In this document: positions 43,479-53,480 of the stretch, one piece after another
How the letters are laid out: every line of letters starts with the position of its first letter
Numbering within the stretch: position 1 is the first letter of the stretch
Origin: Symbiodinium natans
Taxonomy: Eukaryota; Sar; Dinophyceae; Suessiales; Symbiodiniaceae
Length of the DNA: 64,000 bases
Reading direction: 5' to 3'
Assembly (NCBI GenBank): GCA_905221605.1
Contig: CAJNDS010000779.1
Span: 634,501 to 698,500, forward strand
Notes under the pieces: generated by a model
Told to the model about the DNA's origin: nothing
The model's database searches: none
Seen by the model: the letters and a program-made list of their open reading frames with translations, nothing else
Made by a program: the position numbers and the translations under genes

Positions 43479-46400
43479 AGATGGGTCGATCAAGCCATCC
43501 TTGGCCAAGGCATACACCTGGTCTGCGGGTTTGTCTGGCTGAGGGTTTAGCATCAACCCGGGGTTTCTTGATTTTTCTTCGGAGTTCAGCCCCTAAACCC
43601 TAAACCCTAAACCCTAAACCCTAAACCCTAAACCCTAAACCCTGAGTCTTACGGAGTCACCTAAACCCAGATTCAAACGGGTGGATTTGTGAGATAGGAT
43701 GTTAGAAGGCGGGCTACATGATCGGGCCTGCAAATCTGTTCCCTTCCTGGGCCAGTGCTATAAATTTGGGGCTCCCCGTCCGGGAAAAACAAATGTCCAG
43801 ACCTCAAAGAACGAACCGTCTGGAGCCAGGACAGCTAGAGTGGAACTTACGTTGCGGGATGGGGGGGGGGGGGGGGGGGGGGGGGGAGGGGGGGTTGATA
43901 GGACCGCAGCAACAACAGTGGTTCAGCTGGGAAGGCTGGATCCCCCGATCCCTCGAAACATGTAATCTCCTCCCCCTAACATTAAACCCCCAATATACTA
44001 TAATATAACTATACTGGGGGTATTTAATAGTGGGGGGTAGGGGGGGTTTAATATTGGGGGGAGGGGATTAAGAATGAAGCCCAACAAAGCAAGACACATC
44101 AAAGACCGCTGAAAGCCTCCAGGCCATCGGGTTGAGGGCTTCGGGCTTCGAGCTTTCTGGTTTTTAACCATGACAAAGCCCTAGACCCGAAACCCTAGAC
44201 CCTAGACCCTAGACCCTAAACCCTAAACCCTAAACCCTAAACCCTAAACCCTAAACCCTAAACCCGAAACCGAAGCCCTGGGACAGTGAGGACGACGTTG
44301 GCCGCCAAGAGTTGTGAGCCGACGCCCTTCTTCGTTGTTCCAGCGAAGACGTGCTTCAGGGCCTGTTTAGGGTTTAGGGTTTAGGGTTTAGGGTTTAGGG
44401 TTTAGGGTTTAGGGTTTAGGGTTTAGGGTTTCGGGTTAGAGTCGACAAGGTTTGGGGGGCTTTTGAGGAGGATTTTCGGTATGGCCATTCGGATGTTTGG
44501 GCACTTGCGTTAAGGGTTCAGGGTCGCCTTGGCCAGGGATCCTACGGCTTGTGAACTGGAATGCGACAGTGCTGAGTTGATGTTTAGGGTTTAGGGTTTA
44601 GGGTTTAGGGTTTAGGGTTACTAAAGTCCCTAAAAACCCAAACACCCAACCCCGACACCGACACACTTGAATGTACAGATGCCACACGACATGAATCCAC
44701 ACTGGTCATGGGCTGCCCAGCAAGACATCCTACTGTAGGCTCGGAACAATGACGAATAGTCTTCCCTTCTGGCCCCTATATATACCAGAACTGCCCCAAG
44801 AACCCTTTCATCTAACTATTCTAAACCCTAAACCCTAAACCCTAAACCCTAAACCCTAAGCCCCAAACCCTAAACGACTAGTTTCCCCAGGATCCTTTCG
44901 GAACAAAAGGGGGGCACCTTTTTTGGGCTTCAGTGGGTTTTCCAAGGGCTCCTTAACCTTAAAAGCGGGAACAGCTGCACCACTGGGCATCCTCGCCACA
45001 CAGCCTAAAAGCCTAACAGCTTAACACCCTAACATCCGTAAAACCCTAAACCCCTAAACCCCTAAACCCCTAAACCCCTAAACCCCTAAACCCCTAAACC
45101 CCTAAACCCCTAAACCCCTAAACCCCTAAACCCCTAAACCTCTAAACCCTAAACCCCCAAGCCCTAAACCCTAAACCCTGAACCCGAAACCCGAACCGAC
45201 GCCACATGTTTTGTCCCCTAGGCTCCTTGGGGAGGTCGATGCCACCCTCGCGCGGGCGCACGAAGGGCCCCGCCAAGCGCATCCACCTTGGACCAAGGCT
45301 CGGACTAGTTTCAGGGTTGGGCCTAAACCCCCACATCCTAGCCCTAAACCCTAAACCCTAAACCCTAAACCCTGAAGCCTGAACCCTAAACCCGTAACTG
45401 TAAACCCGAACCTTAAACTCCAAACCCTAAACCCTTAAGCCCCCTTCCTGCGACTGGGCGGCAAGGGCTGGCCGCGCGTGACTTCCATGGCTCCGACGGG
45501 GTCGAACAGATCCTGGCAGGGTTTGTTTAGGGTTTAGGGTTTAGGGTTTAGGGTTTAGGGTTTAGGGTTTAGGGTTTAGGGTATCGGGTTTTGGGGTCTG
45601 GGGCTAGGGTTAGAATGGTGTAGGGTGTAAACCGCAGGGTTTTCAGGGTTAAGAGTTTCGGGCTTCGGGCTTAAAGGGTTTAGGGTTCACATGGTTTCAG
45701 GTCTCGGGTTTTAAGGGGTGTGGTTTAGGGTTCAGACAGGGCACAGGTTGAAGGATTAAGGGTTTAGGGTTTACGGTTTCGGGTTTAGGGTGGGCCGAGC
45801 ATGGATTAGGGCTGGGGTTTCGGCTCCCTATCGGAATGGGAACCCCAAAATTGAACCCTAAACCCTAAACCCTAAACCCTAAACCCTAAACCCTAAACCA
45901 TCTCTGCGTGGCCTCATTCTCCACATCGCCCAGGATGATGGGACCTTGTTTTCCACATGGCTCGCTTGAGGGGGCTGTGGGATTTAGGGCAAGCCCTACA
46001 CCCTTCAAACCCGACGAACCCTATGAACCCAACAAGCCCCATAAACCCAGACCCTAACCCCTAAACCCTGAACCCTCTCACCCTAAACCCCAACACCCTC
46101 TTGCCCTCTACCTTACACCCTGAACCCTGAACCCTAAACCCTAAACTCTCTTGCCCTCTCAGCCCCTGGCACTGCAGGTTCCGTGCGCAGCGAGCAGCAG
46201 CAGCAAACTCACTGCCGCTGTGCTTCACTGTGCCCACAGACCTGAGTGTAGGGTTTCGGGCTTAGGGGTAGAGTCTAGTCCGCGTAGCATATATGCATAC
46301 ATCCATCCATCCATCCATCCATCCATCCATACATCAATATATATATATATATATTATTATTATTATTATCATTATTATTATTATTATTATTGTGTTTTAT

Positions 46401-49400
46401 TCTTATTCTTGTTTTTGCTTATTATCATTGAATTGTTATTATTATTATTGTTATATATATATATATACGCTCAATAGTATAGACAAAACTCGTGTGCTAT
46501 GGGGTTTGCGGTTGAGACACGACCGTCCTTCTTCAACATCTATAGCCCCAAAGACCAAGCCCCCAAACCTGCAAATGCCGCGTGTCCCTCAGCTTCAAGG
46601 TGCATTTAGAAGAGGGCATGCAGGTGACTCTGCGTGGAGTCTTTTTTTCAGCTCTGCTTTTTAGATTCGGGACGTCCTTCTCAAGCCCGGCAGCCCAGCA
46701 ACCATGTTCCAATAAGGGCACCCTTTTTCGGGTTGGCTTCTCTAATGATAAGGGAACCTTGAACCCAAAAAAAGGGGGAAAAAAGGGTACCACTGGGCTA
46801 CCAAGCAAGGGATGTGCGGGTGGCCCTGAGGCCGCGGCATGTAAAGTGCTCGCTGTGCCAGCGGGAAAAGGCTTGTTGACAACGATGCCAACAGTTCGAT
46901 GGCCGGCCAGATTTGCAAGCTCTCGCTTTGGTAGCCTGAAGGCGGGGCTTAGGGTTTAGGGTTTAGGGTTTAGGGTTTAATTAGGGTTTAGGGTTTAGGG
47001 TTTAGGGTTCAAGGTTTTGGGCTGGGGATGTTTACTTGCAGGCCTCAGGTTCGACCGCGGATTGATGAATGTTCACAATGCAAGGGGGGCGACCCTTACA
47101 TGCAGTCGTAACCACAAACCCTAAACCCTAAACCCTAAACCCTAAACCCTAAACCCTGAACCCTAAACCCTAAACCCTAAACCCTAAACCCTAGATTGCT
47201 TCCATCCCCCAAGTTGAGAGCCTCTGCCGTCCTTCCTCGCATTGCTTCCAGGCGCCATGCCAACAGGCAAGGCAGCGCAACCCAAGGAAAAAACATGGCC
47301 CACACGCCCCGCACCCCCCACCCGCCCTAAACCTAAACCCTAAACCCTAAACCCTGAACCCCTGAACCCCTGAACCCCCTTAAGCCCTGAACCCTAAACA
47401 AAGCCCTTTCAATGCCAGGTGGCGGTGCTTTTTGAAGGCTGTCTCAAGCCACTCGCCATCACCTCGGGAAAGAAAAGCGCACGAGTTGACCCAACAGGGT
47501 TTAGGGTTTGGGGTTTAGGGTAAGTTCAGGGTTTAGGGTTTAGGGTTTAGGGTTTTGGAGCTTCAGCTGTGTACATATAAAGCAGGGTCTGGAGGACGAC
47601 CAAGGCCTTTTCCAAGGCACTGAAGCTCGACAGGGCGCGGCGCATGTTCACCATGTCGACCTTTGAGAGGGTTCAGGGTTTCAGGGTTTCAGGGTTTCAG
47701 GGTTTCAGGGTTTCAGGGCTTAGGGTTTAGGGTGTAGGGTTTCAGGGTTTTAGGGTTTAGGGTGTAGGGTTTCAGGGTGTTAGGGTTTAGGGTTTCAGGG
47801 TTTCAGTGTTCAGGGTTTAGGGCTTAGCTAGGAGCTGGCAGCAGTTTGCCTAAGGTTGCCTCGGGGCTCAGGCCCTTCCAGTACTGATGATAAGGTGCCA
47901 GGACAGGAACTAGATTTGCAGTGCAATAGAGCCGCAGCTTGATTTAAGCTCCTTAACTGCTATTTGCCTAAGAACACCCCCCAAAAAGGAGAGAATAATC
48001 CCCATCTTGCCCTTACGAGGAAGAACATGTCACTTTGTTTTTCTCCACATCAACTCAGTATTGAGAGGCCCGGTAGCCCACAAACCATATTATGATAAGG
48101 GTACACTTTTTTCTGGGTGGGTTACTTTCTACCGGAACCTTAAACCCGCGGGCAGAGGGTACCACTGGGCTACCCAGGATGTGCCCCGCCCAACTGGGAC
48201 CCGCATCTGAAACAGACCCCCGACATGATCCCATGCTGCTCAAAGTACGGTTCGCCAAGATCACCAGCAGCTTTTGCTGAAAATTGTTTTGCCCATGTGA
48301 AGGACTCTTTTCCTAACGGTCCCTCCCAAGGACCCTACACTGCACTAAACTCTAAACCCAAAGCCCTAAACTCTAAACCCAAAAACCCAGGGGGGCCATA
48401 TGGGGGAGGCTCCAGGTCCTTGAAAGCTGGTATTTAGGGTTCAGGGTTTGAGGTTTAGGGTTAAAGGTTCAGGGTTTGGGGTTTAGGGTTTGGGGTTTAG
48501 GGTTAAAGGTTCAGGGTTTGCTGTTTAGGGTTTGGGGTTGATTGTGGTGTATACAGTAAACTCGGTAAACCCCCGGGCGCCGCACCTCGTCGTTGGGGCC
48601 GCGCACAATCAGCTGGCCTTCCTCAGCGGAGGAGTCGGGGGGCCTGGCAGACGCAACGTTCCAAACGCCTCAATTCACGCTTTTCAGGGTTTAGGGTTTA
48701 GGGTTCATCGGATTTTGGTTTTAAGGTTTAGGGCACAAGGCTATGTAACCCTGGCCCTTATCTTGAATCCTAAACCCTAAGCCCCACAACCGCTACAGCA
48801 AGCGGCAAGTTTATATAGGCTTGGCTTCAGGCTGTCTGGACTTGAACAGACTAGGGGCTATTGGGGTTGAGGGCTTGGGGAGATTCTGCGACAATGTTGG
48901 CGGGTAGATTAGTCTTCATGAATACTAGCTTCGAGGCGGCCGGTCCTCGAGCCTCCTGGCCCCCTACCCAGAGTACATAGAGTCACCCTGTACCCCCAAG
49001 AATGGGCAAAATGCACACAATCTGAGGTACGCTTCTCTGTGCGAAGGGATAAGAAGCCCTAAGCTCAAAACCCTGAACCCTGGACTAAACCCTAAACCCT
49101 AAACCCTAAACCCTAAACCCTAAACCCTAAACCCCAAGCCCTAAGCCCTAAGCCCTAAGCCCTAAGCCCTAAGCCCTAAGCCCTAAACCCTAAACCCTCA
49201 ACCCTAAACCCTAAACTAAGGGAGCCAAGTGTCTCGGAGTGCCCCACCACCACCGGAAAGCCCTGCGCCGTGTTCTCCAAGCTGATCTCAAGGGATCCGC
49301 TCCTTAGTCTGAAGTTGTTAGAGGCATATAGGGTTTAGGGTTTAGGGTTTAGGGTTTCGGGTTTCGGGTTTAGGGGTACAGGGTTTAGGGGTACAGGGTA

Positions 49401-51026
49401 TAGGGGCTAGGTCTTAGAGTTTAGAGAAGGTTCCTCTTTAGGGCTTGGGGCTTGTAAGGGATTGGCATAGGGCATCGGGTATAGGGGTCAAGTTTTTTTG
49501 TTTAGGGTCCCGGTTCAGGGTTAGGGGCTTCGGGTTTGGGTTCTGCAGGGGCTTAAGGGGGTTTTAGGGGCTACAAGTATTAGGGCTTCAGTGGCTTGGA
49601 GGATCTCCAGAAATTCAGAGGATACAAGGGGTTGAGGCGATTCAGGTCAAAGGGCTCGGGTTCATTCAGGGCTTAGGAGCCTTGCGAGGCTACCTTTGGT
49701 GCAAACTTTTCAATTTCTGGCTGGTTCTTAGTAGGGAATGAGGGAATGAGGTAGCCTACATAATCCCTTAAAGGGTACACATAGGGCCCTGATTTCCCTC
49801 ATTCCCTACTACGAACCATGGAATTTTGCAGGAAGGGCTCCTTCTCATCGGAATTTCCTCCCAGAGAGGGCCTACTCCGACCCTTTTTTTGAGTCACTCG
49901 AACCGAGTGGCTGCGTGGCGGTGGCCCCCGCCGGATACAGGCTGCTGATGCGCTCTCGGCTGAGCTCCACCTGCGAAGATAGTCAAACCTTGGACCCTTC
50001 TAAGGGACCTTAGGGGTTCTTTAGGGGCTACTTAGGTATGTAGGGTATATGTAGGGGGGTATCTTGGGGAACAAGATTAAGGGTCCCTTCTAGGGGGGTC
50101 CCTCACCCCTTAAGATAGAGCTTCTTTCACCATTGTTGCTGTGTGGGGAGCCGGGGGAACTCTCGGAACCAGAGTCAAAGCCTAAACCCTAAACCCTAAA
50201 CCCTAAACCCTAAACCCTAAACCCCAAACCCTAAACCCCAAACCTAAACCCCAAAGCCTAAACCCTAAACCCTAAACCCTAAACCCCAAACCCTAAACCC
50301 CAAACCCGAAACCCTACGAGATCAAGTCTCAAAGCAAGGCGGTGGAAGCCGGCAGCCAAGGAGCCACAACCCGATCCGGCTCCAAACGGGAGATCAAGGC
50401 CTGCAGGGTTTAGGGTTCTTAAGGGTTAAGGGTTAAGGGTTAAGGGTTTAGGGTTTAGGGTTTAGGGTTTAGGGTTTAGGGTTTAGGGTCCTGAAGAACC
50501 CTGTAATACGTGAAGCCAACGTGAACTACAGCCCCAGCGCTTGGAGGTTCAGAAGGGTCCTACTTTCTTGGACCCTACTTGGATTTAGGGTTTAGGGTTT
50601 AGGGTTTAGGGTTTAGGGTTTAGGGTTTAGGGTTTAGGGTTTAGGGTTTAGGGCTACTTGGAGGTTCACAGGGGTACCTATAAGTAGGGTTACAAGTAGG
50701 GCAACTATGCTTGTCAGCGAATATGAGGTACTTAAAACCCCACTTACAAGTACCCATGAACCTTCAAGTGCACCAAATGCAGTGTCAGGCCAGCAATTTG
50801 CAAGGACGAAGCAGCAAGCTTTACCTGAATTGTCCCGGCGACTGCCCCTAGCAACCCTGTCATTCCTTCGCCATGAGTCGTGCGGATTGCCTTTGAAAGG
50901 TTTTGCTAACAACCTCCTAAGTCGAAGCGAGAACAAATCCGCCGTTGTGACGCGTTGCGATTCTGACACTGTTTGGATCTGCACGGGTTTCCAGGGCGCC
51001 CCTGCACCCATGGAACCAACTCCCAA
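43479..51026 (-). CDS. Unrecognised multi-exon gene, at least 15 exons
   Basis: Exons right to left: 50,763-50,889 (GAVAGTIQVKLAASSLQIAG); 50,318-50,400 (FGAGSGCGSLAAGFHRLAL, GTAGGG donor); about 50,110-50,165; 49,904-49,970 (VELSRERISSLYPAGATA); about 49,821-49,860 (NSDEKEPFLQNSM); 49,217-49,302 (LEISLENTAQGFPVVVGHS); 48,586-48,643 (SSAEEGQLIVRGPNDE); 48,174-48,206; about 47,600-47,662 (NMRRALSSFSALEKALVV); about 47,405-47,465 (GEWLETAFKKHRHLALKG); about 47,190-47,265; about 47,040-47,090 (PCIVNIHQSAVEPE, GC donor); 46,808-46,940 (LQIWPAIELLASLSTSLFPL); about 46,570-46,680; 46,210-46,235; 45,899-45,944 (PIILGDVENEATQ); 45,443-45,513 (DLFDPVGAMEVTRGQPLP); 45,190-45,310 (GPRWMRLAGPFVRPREGG); 44,535-44,560; 44,290-44,365 (ALKHVFAGTTKKGVGSQLL); 43,479-43,545 (DQVYALAKDGLIDPSAW then TAG). 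These may be two genes. No domain is recognised. Confidence 0.65.
43964..44070. mobile_element. Palindromic element, family H
   Basis: ATCTCCTCCCCCTAACATTA and TTTAATATTGGGGGGAGGGG are inverted over about 30 bases around an AT core. A poly-G run of 35 bases lies 80 bp upstream. Confidence 0.7.
45046..45142. repeat. CCCCTAAA 8-bp array
   Basis: About twelve perfect 8-mers with four Cs, the same variant as at 16,672 and 41,455. Confidence 0.95.
46296..46465. repeat. (ATCC)n and (ATT)n microsatellites
   Basis: ATCC tetramers at 46,298-46,330, (AT)n, then ATT triplets at 46,350-46,450. Intronic; no coding. Confidence 0.95.
46686..46805. mobile_element. Family D copy forming an intron
   Basis: Ends CAGCCCAGCAACCATGTTCC and GGTACCACTGGGCTACCAAG, core AATAAGGGCACCCTTTTTCGGG. 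In minus sense the exon 46,808-46,940 runs into the element and splices at GTAGCCCAG inside its terminal repeat. A coding frame (KDVPNLKSRAEKKTPRR) resumes just past the other end. Confidence 0.75.
47665..47825. repeat. TTTCAGGG 8-bp variant array
   Basis: About eight TTTCAGGG units mixed with TTTAGGG and GTGTAGGG. Another local variant of the telomere unit that has spread. Confidence 0.9.
48068..48178. mobile_element. Family D copy supplying a splice donor
   Basis: CGGTAGCCCACAAACCATAT and GGTACCACTGGGCTACCCAG are inverted. The minus exon 48,174-48,206 (MRVPVGRGTSW, after a TGTTTCAG acceptor) ends at GTAGCCCAG in the element end. Confidence 0.7.
49722..49820. mobile_element. Family A copy, intact, forming an intron
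   Basis: A 25-bp terminal inverted repeat (TGGTTCTTAGTAGGGAATGA at the left; mirror CATTCCCTACTACGAACCA at the right). Minus sense: frame NSDEKEPFLQNSM, donor GTTCGTAG inside the right end, acceptor AAGAACCAG at the left end, frame QKLKSLHQ, then a GTAGCC donor. Confidence 0.8.
50651..50762. mobile_element. Family E copy supplying a splice donor
   Basis: CTACTTGGAGGTTCACAGG and CCATGAACCTTCAAGTG are inverted; the core has TATAAGTAGGGTTACAAGTA. The exon 50,763-50,889 ends LHLVHLK at the donor GTTCATGG that belongs to the element. Confidence 0.75.
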
Positions 51027-51704
51027 AATGGGTTTAGGTTTAGGGTTTAGGGTGTTAGGGTGGTGGGGTGTTATTAGGGTTTCACCTCTACCATGACAAT
51101 GGTGAAGTGTAGTGGCGTACTACACACGACACCTGGCTGAACACGCCAAGCAAGAGGGCATGAATAAACTCTGATGGCTGCGAGGCCCTTCTGCAGAACT
51201 TGTCCACGGAGAACCCTAACTCCGAAGCCCCTAAACCTCACATGATAGTAGGGTTTAGGGTTTAGGATTTAGGGTTTAGGGTTTAGGGTTGAGGGTTTAG
51301 AGTATACCTGCACTTGAGCTCTTCCGTCCCACCTATGCACGTTGCGCAGGGCTCTCTTCAAGCATACCCTGAGGTGCTCGTCATGAGTTGAACTCTCCCT
51401 TCCCCCAGAGCCTGAAGCTCTAGGGTCCAGGGTCCAGGGTCCAGGGTCTAGGGTCTAGGGTTTAGGGTTTAGGGTTTAGGGTTTAGGGTTTAGGGTTTAG
51501 GGATTTTCTTGCACAACTGCACATGAAGACCTATACCCTCACCCTACCCTAGACCCTGAAGTAAACTCCCCAAACCCCGAAGTCCATTGTGCACTAAACT
51601 GCACAGCTGGAAGCTCGGCGGCCACTCTATCGGAGTCTTTTACTTCCGCAAGGCATGCTGCTTTGTCCCACTTGAGCCACCGGTGTGGCGAATGCCTCTC
51701 ATGT

Positions 51705-53480
51705 CTACATGTCCCTTTGGTCAATAGCTCTCAAAAGCCCTCCGAAGACCTCAAGAACGACTTCACAGTTCCCCCAAATTAAGGTTGACCAAAGTGTCAT
51801 GTAGTCGTTCTGATGCTCCTGCAGCAGTCTGGCAACTGAGGCAGAATGGCTTCTACGCCTGAAACGGGGATCGGAGGCTCGATTCTCGAGCTCCTCCTTC
51901 ACATCGACGAGTGACAAAATGCCACTCTTGAGGAAATCTTCCATCGCTCCATTCCCTTTTAGGGGGTCGATCTTGGTGAGGCTGTCGACGATGTTCTTCT
52001 GGTGGGGCGTCCAACGAACAAAGGACCTTGTCTCCTGCAAGTCCTTCACCACGATCGCCAACTCTAGGGCCGCCTTTCTGTCCTGACGGCCTTGAGGGTT
52101 CTCCTTCAAGATGCAATCGAACAATGACTTGGCGTCGGTGACTGAACATTGTTGCTGCCTCCCATGGAGCTGACATTCTCCGCGGAGAACCAGCATATGC
52201 GGAGATAGACTGTTCCTCCAGTCCCGAAGCTGCACGTCGTGGATCACCGCGTCTCGAACCATCACCTGGAGCCAGTCCACTTCGTTGATTCCCTGGAGCA
52301 TTGCCTGGGCCTCTCCTCCGAAGCTGGAGAACACCTTGCGCTTCAGCTTGCTGGACCGCCAGGCCAGAAGGGATCCTTTGACTCTCTCCCTTCCTGTGGG
52401 AAGATGGGACGTGGCGATGACGGCCCATGCACCTTGAGTGGCGTCCACCGGCAGCCCCATCTCATCCTCCTCGCCCGGACGTGTTGTGATGCCGCCGGCG
52501 TCCGTCACCACCACAAAGGACATCTCGTCGGGGACGAACTTCCACAATGTAATGGCTCGGTCGGCGGTGTTGTTCAAGTGGTTCACGCACTTGTTCACGG
52601 TCATCACGTCCTCGATTGTAGCCACCGTCAACCGAGATGCCATAATCGATGCAAGTCCGGCCATCTCCGGCCGGGATTCCTTCGCCAGCCAGGGGATCTT
52701 GTAGATGCATGATCTGAGCATCTCGAACTCCTCCTTTAGAAGAGGACTCTTCTTGTCCTGCTTTCGTGTTTTCTCCAGCGGCACCGGGCGCACCTGTTCT
52801 CGGATGTACTTTCCCTGGTCCACCAGGATCCGATCGTGAAGAACTCGGACACGGCGTCCGGCGTACTCGGCCTCATTCCTTTCCCACTTGCCGAAGTGGA
52901 ACCTTTCTCGCAGACGCCGCTCGACCTCGGCCTCGTGGGATGGAAGCGCGGTCACGATGAAGTCGTCGACCTCCAGGAGGATCTGGGAGACATTCTTCTT
53001 CTTCCCTTCGGAGCTCTCCTCAAACTTCATGAACCAGCAAGGCTCCACCAGATTTCGGACATAGCCCATCTCGTCGATCAGGTGTCGGACCACTGTCGTC
53101 CTCCAGGCAGCGGGCGCATCGTCCAGCCCGTACACCGGGACGTCTATGGCTATGAGAGCCCCTTCGGGGAGCCCTAGCCCCTCACAGGGAGAGGCGTAGA
53201 TGGGTCCTCGAGGCCTCACCAGCTTATCTGACTGACAGAAGGCGTTCCGGACGTCCGTAAAGGAAAAACGATGCCCGAGGTTGAGGCTGGTTTGCATGAA
53301 AGCCATCATGCCCTCGCCTTGAGGCGTCGGAGAGTACGTAGTAAGGGAGCCCGTGTCCGGATCAGTGTGTCCTCCGACACACCACCGGGATTTGGCTTTC
53401 CACTTGTGGTCCTCGGGAAGAGGCTTTCTCCTTCGCACCATCCTTGAGCTAGAAATTGGGCCATCGTTTCCGAATCTCAT
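51705..53480 (-). CDS. Copia-type reverse transcriptase and RNase H
   Basis: A 591-residue frame. The RVT_2-type domain spans about 25-260, with FTDVRNAF (Asp76) and LLEVDDFIV (Asp172, Asp173), the catalytic aspartates. RNase H follows with VVVTDAGG (Asp327), Glu390, VTDAKS (Asp449) and RWTPHQKNIVDS (His493, Asp499), so all catalytic residues are present. The frame is shifted relative to the upstream integrase frame and overlaps it by 32 bases; the first Met is probably not a real start. The order integrase then RT is that of Ty1/copia. No LTR or polypurine tract was seen between the stop and 51,540, where telomere-type repeats begin. Confidence 0.93.
   Translation of the reverse strand: MRFGNDGPISSSRMVRRRKPLPEDHKWKAKSRWCVGGHTDPDTGSLTTYSPTPQGEGMMAFMQTSLNLGHRFSFTDVRNAFCQSDKLVRPRGPIYASPCEGLGLPEGALIAIDVPVYGLDDAPAAWRTTVVRHLIDEMGYVRNLVEPCWFMKFEESSEGKKKNVSQILLEVDDFIVTALPSHEAEVERRLRERFHFGKWERNEAEYAGRRVRVLHDRILVDQGKYIREQVRPVPLEKTRKQDKKSPLLKEEFEMLRSCIYKIPWLAKESRPEMAGLASIMASRLTVATIEDVMTVNKCVNHLNNTADRAITLWKFVPDEMSFVVVTDAGGITTRPGEEDEMGLPVDATQGAWAVIATSHLPTGRERVKGSLLAWRSSKLKRKVFSSFGGEAQAMLQGINEVDWLQVMVRDAVIHDVQLRDWRNSLSPHMLVLRGECQLHGRQQQCSVTDAKSLFDCILKENPQGRQDRKAALELAIVVKDLQETRSFVRWTPHQKNIVDSLTKIDPLKGNGAMEDFLKSGILSLVDVKEELENRASDPRFRRRSHSASVARLLQEHQNDYMTLWSTLIWGNCEVVLEVFGGLLRAIDQRDM

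Larger units (their letters stand above)
1..51540. repeat. Telomere-type repeat mosaic
   Basis: Dozens of arrays of the heptamer TTTAGGG (or CCCTAAA), each from 2 to about 25 units, interrupt this whole stretch and flip orientation many times. Variants include TTTGGGG, TTCAGGG, the 8-mer CCCCTAAA and single-base changes such as TTTCGGG. Between arrays lie islands of 50-300 bp. GC-rich islands usually translate as exons on the minus strand; AT-rich islands are mostly palindromic MITE-like elements. A common order on the plus strand is CCCTAAA, exon, TTTAGGG, intron core, CCCTAAA, but there are exceptions (for example around 8,199-8,234). The first bases are CCCTAAA-type, the orientation expected for a left chromosome end, so the window may start near a telomere; the sequence alone cannot prove that. 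Confidence 0.9.
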
